Shown here: piece by piece, positions 55,756-64,000 of the stretch
Position numbering within the stretch: position 1 is the first letter of the stretch
Layout: every line of letters starts with the position of its first letter
Source: DATBVX01 sp035263105
GTDB taxonomy: Bacteria > Pseudomonadota > Gammaproteobacteria > Steroidobacterales > Steroidobacteraceae
NCBI GenBank assembly: GCA_035263105.1
Contig: DATFRO010000083.1
Location: 11,250-75,249 of the forward strand
Direction of reading: 5' to 3'
DNA length: 64,000 nt
The notes under the pieces: model-generated
Database searches by the model: none
What the model saw: only the letters and a program-made list of their open reading frames with translations
What the model was told of the DNA's origin: nothing
Made by a program: the position numbers and the translations under genes

Positions 55756-57509
55756 CGCGCCCATCGATTCGACTCATCCTTATGGCGGCCGTGCTGCTCG
55801 CGCCCCTGGCGGCCACGGCCGATCACGACAACGGCAACGACCGGCCTCCCTCGCGGCACAACGAAGCGACCATCGCGCAGCTGCAGGCGGAAATGTCGTC
55901 CGGGCGCCTGAGCTCCGAACAGCTCACGCGCGAATACATCCAGCGCATCCTGAAGCTCGACCAGGGCGGCCCCGGCGTGAACTCGGTGATCGAGCTCAAC
56001 CCCGACGCGATCACGCAGGCCCGCAATGCCGACTCTGCGCGCCGTCACGGCAAGACCGGCCCGCTGCTCGGCATCCCGATCCTGCTCAAGGACAACATCG
56101 ACACGGGCGACCGCATGCAGACCGATGCGGGTTCGTTCGCGCTCAACGGCGCACCGGCAACCAGCGACTCCACGGTCGCCGGCAAGCTCCGCGCCGCAGG
56201 CGCCGTGATCCTCGGCAAGACGAACCTCTCCGAGTGGGCCAACTTCCGCTCCTTCTTCTCGACCAGCGGCTGGTCCGGCGTCGGTGGTCTGACACACAAC
56301 CCCTTCTCCACTGATCGCAACGCCTGCGGCTCGAGCTCGGGCTCGGGAGCTGCCGTGTCCGCGAACTTTGCAGCGGTCGCGTTGGGGTCAGAAACCGACG
56401 GCAGCATCGTGTGCCCGGCGAACGTGAATGGCATCGTCGGCATCAAGCCGACCGTGGGTCTTACGAGTCGCGCGGGTGTGGTGCCGATCTCGCACGTCCA
56501 GGACACGATTGGCCCGCACGGACGCACCGTCGCTGACGCTGCCGCCGTGCTCGGCGTCATACAGAGCATCACTTCGGATGGCCGCGACCCGGCGACGGGC
56601 GGTGTGCCACTCGGATGGACGAATACGGGCAAGACCCGCCCGACGAACATCCCGACCGACTACACGCAGTTCCTGAATCCGAATGGTCTGCAGGGCGCGC
56701 GCCTCGGTGTCACGCGACAGGGCATCGACAACGCTCCGCCGCAGGTGATCGCTGCCTTCGATGCGGCGATCGATGCGATCAAGGCTGCGGGCGCGACCGT
56801 CGTCGACCTGGATGGTGGAGGTTTTACCTTCCCGTCTGCTGATGGCGAGTTCCTGGTGTTGCTGTTCGATTTCCGCAACGACGTGAAGGCCTACTTCGCG
56901 ACGCGCAGCGGCGTGCCGATGGCGGGCAAGACGCTGACGGATGCGATCGCCTTCAACAACGCCAATGCGGAGGCCGAAATGCCCTACTTCGGGCAGGAAA
57001 TCTTCGAGCTCGCCGACAGTCTCGCCCCGGGACCGGATGATCCACAGCCGGCCTTCGGCGGCATGACGTACAACCAGGCGCTCGAGATCGACCGCCAGGC
57101 CGGAATCAACGGCATCGACAAGGCGCTCGCGGATTTCACGCTCGATGCGGTGATCGCGCCGACCGACAGCCCGGCGTGGACCACCGACCTGGTGCTGAGC
57201 GATCACTTCCTGTTCGCCAGCTCCGGTCTCGCCGCGCCCGCCGGCTACCCGATCGTGCAAGTGCCGTCCGGCGCGGTGCTGGGATTGCCGGTCGGTATCA
57301 GCTTCATCGGCACAGCCTTCAGCGAGCCGACGTTGATCAAGCTGGCGTCGGGCTTCGAGGCGGTGACGCACGTGCGTCGCGACAACGTGCCGACCTTCTC
57401 GCCGAACATCACGGACGACCATACCAGCGGCACCGATCTGCAACGGCCGCACGGCAAGAAGCACTGGAAGAAGGACGACATCGACAAGAAGGATCCGCAT
57501 CGCATGTGA
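55752..57509 (+). CDS. Secreted amidase (amidase signature family)
   Basis: A 585-residue protein with a signal peptide (to about ATA at 23). The Ser-cisSer-Lys triad is present: Lys113 in PILLKDNIDTGD, Ser198 in CGSSSGSGAAVS and Ser218 in SETDGSIVCPANVNG. IVGIKPTVGLTSRAGVVPISHVQDTIGP follows as usual. The C-terminal tail is lysine- and histidine-rich. AGGAGG upstream is the ribosome site. It hydrolyses amide bonds in the periplasm or outside the cell; the substrate is unknown. Confidence 0.93.
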   Translation: MTRPSIRLILMAAVLLAPLAATADHDNGNDRPPSRHNEATIAQLQAEMSSGRLSSEQLTREYIQRILKLDQGGPGVNSVIELNPDAITQARNADSARRHGKTGPLLGIPILLKDNIDTGDRMQTDAGSFALNGAPATSDSTVAGKLRAAGAVILGKTNLSEWANFRSFFSTSGWSGVGGLTHNPFSTDRNACGSSSGSGAAVSANFAAVALGSETDGSIVCPANVNGIVGIKPTVGLTSRAGVVPISHVQDTIGPHGRTVADAAAVLGVIQSITSDGRDPATGGVPLGWTNTGKTRPTNIPTDYTQFLNPNGLQGARLGVTRQGIDNAPPQVIAAFDAAIDAIKAAGATVVDLDGGGFTFPSADGEFLVLLFDFRNDVKAYFATRSGVPMAGKTLTDAIAFNNANAEAEMPYFGQEIFELADSLAPGPDDPQPAFGGMTYNQALEIDRQAGINGIDKALADFTLDAVIAPTDSPAWTTDLVLSDHFLFASSGLAAPAGYPIVQVPSGAVLGLPVGISFIGTAFSEPTLIKLASGFEAVTHVRRDNVPTFSPNITDDHTSGTDLQRPHGKKHWKKDDIDKKDPHRM

Positions 57510-57534
57510 TGCGCTGAATTGCGCCTGATACGCG

Positions 57535-57569
57535 CCCGGCCCGACCGCCACTCGGCGGCTCGGGCCGGG
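57535..57569 (+). terminator. Strong GC hairpin after the amidase gene
   Basis: CCCGGCCCGACCGCC (57535-57549) pairs with GGCGG-C-TCGGGCCGGG (57554-57569), a 15-base stem with a single bulged C and a four-base loop, 26 bases after the amidase stop. There is no U-tract, so it may be an inefficient or Rho-assisted terminator, or protect the 3' end. Confidence 0.6.
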
Positions 57570-57692
57570 TGATCTCGCCGAAAACGACACCTCCCCTGCG
57601 ATAACCGCGCCGCTGCCGACAGAACAAAGGCAGGACGCCCGTGCCGGACAGCGGCCGGCGCCCATCGACCGCACGGGCGCAGGAGGGGGATC

Positions 57693-58481
57693 ATGGGATC
57701 GAGCTTCAGGGCCGCAACGTTGCTGGCGCTGCTCAGCGCCGCGGCGCTCTTCGCATCCGACTCCGCTTCGGCACAGAGCTGCAGCGAGCGCGCGACGACT
57801 TCATCCGATGTCGATGTGTTCGAGAGCCCGCCGCGTTTCACCACCGGCGTCGGCTGGCAAGGCACACAGATCGAGCACCTGTCTTCGGGCAGGCCGATCT
57901 ACGTCTGCCGTGAGATCAACCTGGAATTCGGCTTCTCCACCCGGACCTGGGTGCAGATCGGCTACGCCGTCGCCAACGGTTTTCGCTACGGCTGGATTCC
58001 CAAGGACACGCTGCGCACCGCGATGCGCACCAACGGACCGCGGCTGCTCCTGGCGCTCCTGGCACTCGTACCCCCAGCCAGTGCCGAAACGGTGGATACC
58101 GATGAGCGCTGGGGGCCGCCGCCTCCTCTTCCCGCCGACACGCCGGCGGGCCCTGCGATGCGCGAATCGCGCGCATCGTTGTCCTGGGCAGACTTGAGCG
58201 CGCTCTACGGACCGCTTTTCATCGCCATGCTGATCGGGATGATCATCAAGGTCGCGGTCGATCTCGTCGACACCTGGGGTGAGCCCGCACGCGACCATTC
58301 GCGCCTGCGCACGCACCTGCGCAACGGCGCGATCGCGATTCTCGTCTCGCCGATCGTGTTTCTCGGCTTTCTCAATGCCGGCGAATTCTCCGGCGCACGC
58401 CAGACTTTCCTGGTGCTCGCGCTGCTCGCGTTCCAGAACGGATTCTTCTGGCAGACCGTGCTGAAGAAAGGCGAACGCTGA
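57693..58481 (+). CDS. Uncharacterised exported/membrane protein with SH3-like N-terminal region
   Basis: A 262-residue protein. A signal peptide (MGSSFRAATLLALLSAAALFASDSASA) precedes a small beta-rich region (VDVFESPPRFTTGVGWQG to YGWIPKDTLR, residues about 38-107) resembling bacterial SH3 domains. A hydrophobic stretch near 115-132 ending ASA, a proline-rich loop, and three helices near 172-190, 210-228 and 235-255 follow. GGAGGGGG precedes the ATG. No family is recognised. The tail converges on the AAA+ operon at 58512. Confidence 0.75.
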   Translation: MGSSFRAATLLALLSAAALFASDSASAQSCSERATTSSDVDVFESPPRFTTGVGWQGTQIEHLSSGRPIYVCREINLEFGFSTRTWVQIGYAVANGFRYGWIPKDTLRTAMRTNGPRLLLALLALVPPASAETVDTDERWGPPPPLPADTPAGPAMRESRASLSWADLSALYGPLFIAMLIGMIIKVAVDLVDTWGEPARDHSRLRTHLRNGAIAILVSPIVFLGFLNAGEFSGARQTFLVLALLAFQNGFFWQTVLKKGER

Positions 58482-58511
58482 GCGCCGCCGGCTCGCGCGC
58501 GCTCTACCTGT

Positions 58512-59747
58512 CTAGACCAGCTTGTTTGCCTTCAGGTAAGCGTCGACTTCGCCGTAGGAGTCGTCGGCGCCGGCATACTTGACGAGATTGCGCGCGGTGC
58601 GCAGCCAGTCAACTGTCGAGGCATGCATGGAGCGCGCGGCGCGCAGCAGATCCGCCTGCAGGATCGCGCGCTCCACGTTGCGCGCCACGTGATCTTCGAG
58701 CACGTAGTCCTTCGCCAGCTCCACCAGTCCCTCGATGTCGGCTCCGGAGAAATGTGGCGTGATCTTCGCAATCGCCGCGCCGTCAATGCCCTCGTGCGGC
58801 ACGCCGCGGAGCTTGAGCTCGACGATGTGAGCGCGGGCCGCCTCATCCGGCGGCGGCACGAACACCTGCCGACTGAAACGCCCCGGGCGCTTCATCGCCG
58901 AGTCGACATCCCACGGCATGTTCGTCGCCGACAGGATGAGCACGTCCTTGTTGTCGGTGCTGAAGCCGTCGAGCTGCGACAGGAATTCGTTGACAACCTG
59001 GCGCGTATGCTCCGACTGCGCCTTGGAGCGCGCGAACGCGAGCGCATCGATCTCGTCGAAGAACAGCACGCAGGGCCGCGAGTGCCGCGCCTTGTCGAAC
59101 ATCGCTGCGAGGTTGCGCTCGCTCTCACCGATGTACATGTTGAGAACGTCGGCGATACCGACGGAGATGAATTCCGCGCGACATTCGGTGGCGACGGCAC
59201 GCGCGATCATGGTCTTGCCGCAGCCGGGTGGCCCGTACAACAGCACTCCCCCGCCCGCGCGCTTCTTGAACTTCGCGAACAGTCCGGGGCGCAGGAAAGG
59301 CTCGATGATCTGCAGGCGCACGGTGCGCTTGAGATCGTCGAGGCCGGCGATATCCTCGAACCGGATGCGATCCGGGTTCGCGGCGGTGATCGGCACCACG
59401 TTGTCCGCGCGCCCGCCCTGTACCACCGAGAGTCGCGTCGGCTGCACGCGCTGCACCTTCGCGGCATGGCTCTCGAGAACATCGTTGGCGACGAAGCCCG
59501 GCAGATCGCGCGCCTTCGCGTAGCACTGCAAGGCGTCGGCGTCGCGTCCCAGCCCAAGGAGCGCCAGCGCCATGCCGATGCGCGCCGCCGAATCGGCCGG
59601 CGCCTGCTGCACCAGGAGCTCGAACTGCTGCAGGGCTGCCGCCAGCTCGTCATTCGTCAGCAGCAGATGCGCGTACTGCGCTCGCAACTGCGCGTTGAAG
59701 GGCTGTGCCAGCAGCGCTCGCTCGAGCTCTTCGCGCGACTGGCTCAT
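58512..59747 (-). CDS. TPR-AAA+ ATPase (Cdc48/katanin-like)
   Basis: A 411-residue protein. Residues 1-90 form two or three TPR-like helix pairs. The AAA+ domain begins IRFEDIAGLDDLKRTVRLQII near 128, with Walker A GPPGCGKT (172-179), Walker B LFFDEIDA (Asp231, Glu232), Sensor 1 SATN near 273 and the second-region-of-homology arginines in RPGRF (287-291). A small lid and C-terminal helix end in AYLKANKLV. A single AAA module with no protease domain suggests remodelling of a protein complex, perhaps at the membrane, given its two operon partners. Confidence 0.9.
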   Translation of the reverse strand: MSQSREELERALLAQPFNAQLRAQYAHLLLTNDELAAALQQFELLVQQAPADSAARIGMALALLGLGRDADALQCYAKARDLPGFVANDVLESHAAKVQRVQPTRLSVVQGGRADNVVPITAANPDRIRFEDIAGLDDLKRTVRLQIIEPFLRPGLFAKFKKRAGGGVLLYGPPGCGKTMIARAVATECRAEFISVGIADVLNMYIGESERNLAAMFDKARHSRPCVLFFDEIDALAFARSKAQSEHTRQVVNEFLSQLDGFSTDNKDVLILSATNMPWDVDSAMKRPGRFSRQVFVPPPDEAARAHIVELKLRGVPHEGIDGAAIAKITPHFSGADIEGLVELAKDYVLEDHVARNVERAILQADLLRAARSMHASTVDWLRTARNLVKYAGADDSYGEVDAYLKANKLV

Positions 59748-59760
59748 GGGCGGGAAACAC

Positions 59761-60651
59761 TCACAGGAGCTTGCGCAGGATCGCGGGCCAGGTCCAGCTG
59801 TAGATCACGTACGCGAGCCACACAAAACCCAGCATGACAACCACGGACTCCGGCAACACACCGCGCGCTGCACGCAGCGCGAAAATCCCGCCCAGGGTCA
59901 CGAACGCGGCGCCGCCCCAGCCCCAGCGCAGCATCGGATAGAGCGGCAGCATGCTCCAGTGATTGCGCAGCTTCAGCTCGCGCGCGAACGTCACGAGATG
60001 CTCCGAGTCCGGCTGGTTGCGCACCAACTCCTGTGCGACACGCAGCGCGTTGCCGTGTTCACCCCGCTCGTTGAGCGCCACCGCCAGCGCGATGGACGAA
60101 CGCACGTGCTCGGGGTGCTCCCTCAGCAGCCTCTCCAGGTTTTCACTGCGGCGCTGGCGACTGCCACCGCCGCGGATCAGGTCGATCATCGTTGCGACAA
60201 AGAGGCATCCGTGATGCTCCGGCGCGTGCCGCAGTCCCTCGCGCGCGAGCCGCTCGGCCTTGTCGAGGTTCAGCGTCTTGAGCATCAGCTCCGCGTAGGC
60301 CGCGTAGCAATCCGGGTCCTCCGGATATTCGCGCAGCAGTTCGATCCACAACTGTTCGGCCTGCGGGAATTCCTGCGCCTCGTCGTGCAGGTGAGCGCAC
60401 AACATGCGCGCGCCGTAGTGCTGCGGGTTCTGCGCCAGCACCCTGCGAATCGATTGCATCGCCTCGGCGTGCCGATCCTCGGCGTAATCGACGAACGCGC
60501 CCAGGTACTGCAGTTCCGAGTCGTCGGGAAAGTGGGAAAGCCCGCGCGCCACGACGGAGCGCGCCTGCGCATAGCGGCGGCGCTCGACGAGCGCATGCGC
60601 CTCGTGCAGAACGCTGGCCAGGTCGGGCTTGCTGCCGCTCGATTCGTTCAC
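59761..60651 (-). CDS. TPR protein with C-terminal membrane helices
   Basis: A 296-residue protein. Several TPR units (YAQARSVVARGLSHFPDDSELQYLGA, DKAERLAREGLRHAPEHHG, HVRSSIALAVALNERGEHGNALRVA) precede two membrane helices near 235-253 and 265-285. The GTG at 60651 overlaps the upstream stop by four bases (GTGA), which fixes the start. It ends 13 bases before the AAA+ gene. Likely anchors the AAA+ protein, whose N-terminus is also TPR-like, to the membrane. Not assigned to a named family. Confidence 0.82.
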   Translation of the reverse strand: MNESSGSKPDLASVLHEAHALVERRRYAQARSVVARGLSHFPDDSELQYLGAFVDYAEDRHAEAMQSIRRVLAQNPQHYGARMLCAHLHDEAQEFPQAEQLWIELLREYPEDPDCYAAYAELMLKTLNLDKAERLAREGLRHAPEHHGCLFVATMIDLIRGGGSRQRRSENLERLLREHPEHVRSSIALAVALNERGEHGNALRVAQELVRNQPDSEHLVTFARELKLRNHWSMLPLYPMLRWGWGGAAFVTLGGIFALRAARGVLPESVVVMLGFVWLAYVIYSWTWPAILRKLL

Positions 60652-61106
60652 GGCGCGAGAAGCATCGCGATTCCCATCATCGCGAGCGTGCCACCGACAA
60701 TCGCGGCGATACCAGGTACCCACCCCGAGGGCGGCTTAAGTCCGAACAGGCTCATGTTGCGATAGTACTTGCCGTGCGCGAGGTAGACGATGCCGAACAT
60801 CGCAAGCCCCATGATTCTTACCGCGACGCGCGGACCACTGGGGCCAAGGTTCTCGACCAGCCAGCGCGTACCGCCGGAGCGCACCTCCCACCAGAGGGTG
60901 CCCGTGGTGATGGCCAATGCAACCACGCCCAGTGGCCAGTCGACCGCCAATCTCCTCAGCCGGTGCGAGTTCAACAGTGCGATCACGGCGCCGCCCAGTG
61001 GCCCGCCGAAGAACGCCGCCATGTAGCCGGTGGTCGTGGAATAGATCGAAGTGGCCGCGCCTTTGTCGCTGTCGAGGGATGGCTGTAGTAGTTCGTTCTC
61101 TGCCAT
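60648..61106 (-). CDS. Uncharacterised small membrane protein of the TPR-AAA+ operon
   Basis: A 152-residue protein with about four hydrophobic helices: GYMAAFFGGPLGGAVIALLN near 27, WPLGVVALAITTGTLWW near 56, VRIMGLAMFGIVYLA near 95, and the end VPGIAAIVGGTLAMMGIAMLLAP. No catalytic motif is seen. The first gene of the minus-strand operon, beginning 40 bases after tRNA-Val on the same strand, so it may be read from the tRNA promoter. Confidence 0.8.
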   Translation of the reverse strand: MAENELLQPSLDSDKGAATSIYSTTTGYMAAFFGGPLGGAVIALLNSHRLRRLAVDWPLGVVALAITTGTLWWEVRSGGTRWLVENLGPSGPRVAVRIMGLAMFGIVYLAHGKYYRNMSLFGLKPPSGWVPGIAAIVGGTLAMMGIAMLLAP

Positions 61107-61146
61107 GCCTGAAACCGTCCCGTTCCCGGTCCCTTCCGCATCGAAT

Positions 61147-61221
61147 TGGTGGGCGGTGCTGGGATCGAACCAGCGACCCCTGCCGTGTGAAAGCAGTGCT
61201 CTACCGCTGAGCTAACCGCCC
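61147..61221 (-). tRNA. tRNA-Val (anticodon CAC)
   Basis: Minus strand, 75 bases with encoded CCA. The acceptor GGGCGGT pairs with ACCGCCC. TAGCTCAGCGGTAGAGC is the D arm. The anticodon arm CTGCT-TTCACAC-GGCAG gives CAC, and the T arm has GCTGGTTCGATCCCAGC. The discriminator is A. Confidence 0.96.
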
Positions 61222-61235
61222 TTTTGGGGGCGCGT

Positions 61236-61264
61236 AGTGTAACCGGCCACGGCGCGGGTTAGAA
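61236..61264 (-). promoter_or_regulatory. Predicted tRNA-Val promoter
   Basis: On the minus strand TACACT (61241-61236) is a good -10 box with a GC-rich stretch GCGCCCCC after it, typical of stringently controlled stable-RNA promoters. TTCTAA (61264-61259), 17 bases upstream, is a weak -35 box. Confidence 0.45.
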
Positions 61265-61352
61265 GCCGCGCGTTGCCACTCGCCGCTCTACGAAAAATAT
61301 CCGATGATGCGCACTGCGACGTCTGCGGCGCGCCGCGATAGTACGTGCGAAA

Positions 61353-62957
61353 GTGCGCAACAAATCTCTACAGCTTGCCCCCACTGCGCTGAGCCTGGCG
61401 CTCGCTGCCTGTGGAGGCGGCGGTCATCACGGCAGTTCGACGCCCGCTCCGCCACCGTTCACTTCCGTGCCACTCGTGCGCGTCTCGGCAGCCTCAACGT
61501 TGACGGCCGGCTGCAACGGCGCGCAGACCGGCACGCTCTTCATCAATGCGGAAGTCGAGCCCTCCGTCATCGCCAACCCCGTCAGCCCAGCCAATATCAT
61601 CGGAGCGTGGCAGCAGGATCGCTGGTCGAATGGCGGCGCACAGGGGTTGATGCTTGCCGCGACTTTCGATGGCGGGCAGAACTGGACGCGGGCGAGCGTG
61701 CCGTTCTCGCGGTGTACCGGCGGCAACACCGGCAACGGCGGTGATCTCGATCGCGCGACCGATCCCTGGGTCAGCATGTCACCGGACGGCATCGCGTATG
61801 CATTGTCGCTGTCGTTTTCCGGCGCGACGCTGATGCCCGGCTCGGCGAGCGCGATGATCGTGTCGCGTTCCGCGGATGGCGGGCTCACCTGGAGCACGCC
61901 GATCACGCTGATTCGCGATGGCGCTCAGTTCTTCAACGACAAGGGTTCCATCACTGCCGACAGCAATGATGCGCACTTCGTCTATGCGGTCTGGGATCGA
62001 CTGGATGCGGCCAACAACGGACCTTCGTGGTTCGCACGCACGATCGACGGGGGCGCCTCATGGCAGCCGGCGCGCGGCATTTACGATCCGGGTGCCGGCA
62101 ACCAGACCATCGGCAACCAGATCGTCGCGCTCCCGGGTGGTGCGATTCTCAATGTGTTCACCGAGATCGACGTCGGCGGCGGTCGCGTGACTTCGACCAT
62201 CCGCGCGATCCGGTCCACGGATCACGGCGACACCTGGGCTGCACCAGTAACGGTTGCGGACCTGCTGGCGGTCGGCACACTGAATCCCGACACCGGCGTG
62301 CCGGTCCGCGACGGTTCCGATGTGCCGGCGCTCGCGGTCGATGCGAGCGGCGTGGTTTACGTCGCCTGGCAGGACGCGCGCTTTTCCAGCGGACAGCGCG
62401 ACGCGATCGCGCTTTCGCGCTCGACGGATGGCGGAGCGACGTGGAGCACGCCGGTGCGCGTCAATTCCATTCCGGCCACCGCGGCCTTCACACCAACCGT
62501 GCACGTGCGCAGCGACGGCGTCATCGGTGTCACCTACTACGACTTCCGCAACAACACCTCCGACTCCGCAACCCTCCCGACCGACTACTGGATCGCGACC
62601 TCGACCGACGCGCTCACCTTCCGCGAAGCGCACTTGAGTGGACCGTTTGATCTCGACCTCGCTCCGGACGCGGGCGGCGCGTTTCTCGGCGACTACCAGG
62701 CGCTCACCAGTTCGGGCGGGGATTTCCTGCCTTTCTTCGTGCAGACCAACGCGGGCGGCGTCGGCAATCGCACCGATGTGTTCATCGGCTTCGGCAGGAT
62801 GCTGGCGGCGGCGCACGCCGAGAGCGCGCAGACTGGCGAGAATGCGGGCGAAATTGCAGCGCCGGTGCAGATGACGTCCGACTGGCAGCGGCGCCTGCAG
62901 CAGCGCATCGAGCGCCGGCTCGAGCAACGCGTGCCGGATTCGACGACGCGCCACTGA
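61353..62957 (+). CDS. BNR/Asp-box beta-propeller lipoprotein
   Basis: A 534-residue lipoprotein starting with GTG 61353 (lipobox LAAC, Cys20, then four glycines). Five Asp-boxes of the S/T-x-D-x-G-x-x-W type mark a sialidase-like propeller: TFDGGQNW, SADGGLTW, TIDGGASW, STDHGDTW and STDGGATW, spaced roughly 55-70 residues. The arginine triad and nucleophile tyrosine of true sialidases are not evident, so binding or an unrelated activity is as likely. The C-terminus is a charged arginine/glutamine helix. Confidence 0.85.
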   Translation: MRNKSLQLAPTALSLALAACGGGGHHGSSTPAPPPFTSVPLVRVSAASTLTAGCNGAQTGTLFINAEVEPSVIANPVSPANIIGAWQQDRWSNGGAQGLMLAATFDGGQNWTRASVPFSRCTGGNTGNGGDLDRATDPWVSMSPDGIAYALSLSFSGATLMPGSASAMIVSRSADGGLTWSTPITLIRDGAQFFNDKGSITADSNDAHFVYAVWDRLDAANNGPSWFARTIDGGASWQPARGIYDPGAGNQTIGNQIVALPGGAILNVFTEIDVGGGRVTSTIRAIRSTDHGDTWAAPVTVADLLAVGTLNPDTGVPVRDGSDVPALAVDASGVVYVAWQDARFSSGQRDAIALSRSTDGGATWSTPVRVNSIPATAAFTPTVHVRSDGVIGVTYYDFRNNTSDSATLPTDYWIATSTDALTFREAHLSGPFDLDLAPDAGGAFLGDYQALTSSGGDFLPFFVQTNAGGVGNRTDVFIGFGRMLAAAHAESAQTGENAGEIAAPVQMTSDWQRRLQQRIERRLEQRVPDSTTRH

Positions 62958-62973
62958 CGCGTGCGGCTGCGCG

Positions 62974-63954
62974 CTAGAAATTGCAGGGTGAGCTGAGCGG
63001 CGGATTCATCGCGGGCACAGTGTCGCGGAACGTCACCCCCGCGTGGCGCATTTCCTTGACGAGCTCTTCAACGCGCGCCGGCGCCACCACCGCGTCCTTC
63101 TGGTGAAATACCCAGTCGATGTCCTCGACGTAGCGGCGCGACTCGCCGCTCGCCGCCAGTCCACCTTTGATGAACCAGAGGTTGAAGTTGATCGACATCG
63201 GCACTTCCGGATAGTACGGCTCGCCGTGCGTCGCCAGGAGCTCGCCATCGACGTAGTAGTTCACGGTGTGCGCCGCGACCTGCGCCACGACGGTGTGCCA
63301 GCCCTCGCGACTGCCCTGCACTGCACGGCTGGTGTTGATCTGCAGCCACTCGGGTTCCGGCCGGAACGTTTCCCATGTCGTGACATAGAGAGTGAGCGGT
63401 CCGCCGCCCCAGCCGCCGTTCGGCAGGTACTCGAAGTCGATCTCGCTGTAGTCGGGATCGAGCGGCGCCTTGAGCGGACTGATGAAATAGAAGGTTTCCA
63501 CCACCTGGTCGCCGTCCGGTCCTGACGCCGGTGCGTCGTGAAACCGCGCGCGCGCCGCAAAGGTGCCTTCGTAGTATTTGCGCTGGTGACAGAACTGCGC
63601 TTGCCGCGTGGTCGTGCCATCGGTGGTCGCGGTCATGCGCAGCACGTAATTGCCGGGATGCTCGGGATCTTCGACGCCGAGCGTGACGTTCCCGCTCCAC
63701 AACGCGCCTTCGACGCCGGGCCAGCCGGGCGCGGTGCGCATGATCCAGCCGTTGCGCTCGAACTCGCGCGGCGAGGTGTAGTTGAAGTCATCGAAGAGCA
63801 CGGGCACGAGGGTTGGCGGCGGACCCTTGCGCGGCGCGGGTCGCTCCGCATCACTGCCGCCATTCATCGTGGTCTCGCTCGCGGAAATCGTCGCCGTGCA
63901 ACCCGCAAGATACGCCAGGAGAACGAGAAGGCCGCCCGTGCTTGCAACGCGCAT
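62974..63954 (-). CDS. Glycoside hydrolase family 16-like lipoprotein
   Basis: A 326-residue lipoprotein (lipobox YLAGC, Cys19). LFDDFNYTSPREFERNGWIM near 53 begins the jelly-roll. The catalytic motif E-I-D-F-E lies in YSEIDFEYLP near 168. YYEGTFAARARFHDAP near 126 and WHTVVAQVAAHTVNYYVDGEL near 217 are usual strands. GH16 enzymes cleave beta-1,3/1,4-glucans or galactans. Convergent with the BNR lipoprotein gene. Bases 63955-64000 show nothing further. Confidence 0.85.
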   Translation of the reverse strand: MRVASTGGLLVLLAYLAGCTATISASETTMNGGSDAERPAPRKGPPPTLVPVLFDDFNYTSPREFERNGWIMRTAPGWPGVEGALWSGNVTLGVEDPEHPGNYVLRMTATTDGTTTRQAQFCHQRKYYEGTFAARARFHDAPASGPDGDQVVETFYFISPLKAPLDPDYSEIDFEYLPNGGWGGGPLTLYVTTWETFRPEPEWLQINTSRAVQGSREGWHTVVAQVAAHTVNYYVDGELLATHGEPYYPEVPMSINFNLWFIKGGLAASGESRRYVEDIDWVFHQKDAVVAPARVEELVKEMRHAGVTFRDTVPAMNPPLSSPCNF

Positions 63955-64000
63955 GTCACCGGAACCTGTACGACGTGATCGGCTAGAGGCCTGGCAGCTC

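Overview
The window looks like chromosome of a high-GC Gammaproteobacterium. Reasons: strong GC bias at third codon positions, a gltX / tRNA-Ala(GGC) / tRNA-Glu(TTC) cluster of the kind seen in gammaproteobacteria, and a long exopolysaccharide locus of the XrtA (exosortase A, PEP-CTERM) type. A Steroidobacter/Nevskiales/Xanthomonadales-like lineage is my inference; no rRNA or species marker is present.

Region 1 (1-4.2 kb): the 5' part of one giant secreted protein on the minus strand runs off the left edge. It joins a beta-propeller, four Ig-like repeats, an internal GlyGly-CTERM-like segment, a second signal-peptide-like segment and a further large domain. Its leader holds a clear class I cyclic-di-GMP (GEMM) riboswitch with a fitting promoter.

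Region 2 (4.2-36.3 kb): the XrtA exopolysaccharide and protein-sorting locus, nearly all on the minus strand and tightly packed, with many 4-base stop/start overlaps. In order of transcription: initiating glycosyl-phosphate transferase, prsK/prsR sensor kinase and sigma-54 activator, prsT TPR lipoprotein, Wza-like export lipoprotein, Wzz-like chain-length protein, BY-kinase, outer-membrane beta-barrel, polysaccharide deacetylase, FemAB-like protein, sugar transferase, xrtA, sugar transferase, glutamine amidotransferase/asparagine synthase, two glycosyltransferases, O-antigen-ligase-like protein and a second deacetylase. One asparagine-synthase-like gene is inverted (9.4-11.3 kb). A second minus-strand block follows: acyltransferase-like protein, TPR protein, acyl carrier protein, two alpha/beta hydrolases and a glycosyltransferase. 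The set fits synthesis, modification, export and regulation of an envelope polysaccharide coupled to sorting of PEP-CTERM proteins. I see no PEP-CTERM substrate and no obvious Wzx flippase here.

Region 3 (36.4-38.1 kb): tRNA-Glu, tRNA-Ala and gltX. Region 4 (38.2-51.3 kb): a winged-helix STAND-type regulator, a beta-propeller lipoprotein, three consecutive DsrE-like genes, a winged-helix/TPR regulator, and a large lipoprotein with seven FN3 repeats, a PQQ-type sugar dehydrogenase domain and a two-CxxCH C-terminus. Region 5 (51.5-58.5 kb): a PpiC-type isomerase and WYL regulator divergent from a LysE exporter, then an MFS transporter, a structured leader with a small ORF, an amidase, and an uncharacterised membrane protein. 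Region 6 (58.5-64 kb): a three-gene operon of a membrane protein, a TPR-membrane protein and a TPR-AAA+ ATPase; then tRNA-Val(CAC), a BNR-repeat lipoprotein and a GH16-like lipoprotein.

Most genes are ordinary for their families. The parts I would look at first are the riboswitch-controlled fused secreted protein, the unassigned TPR-AAA+ membrane operon, and the regulator / lipoprotein / triple-DsrE block.
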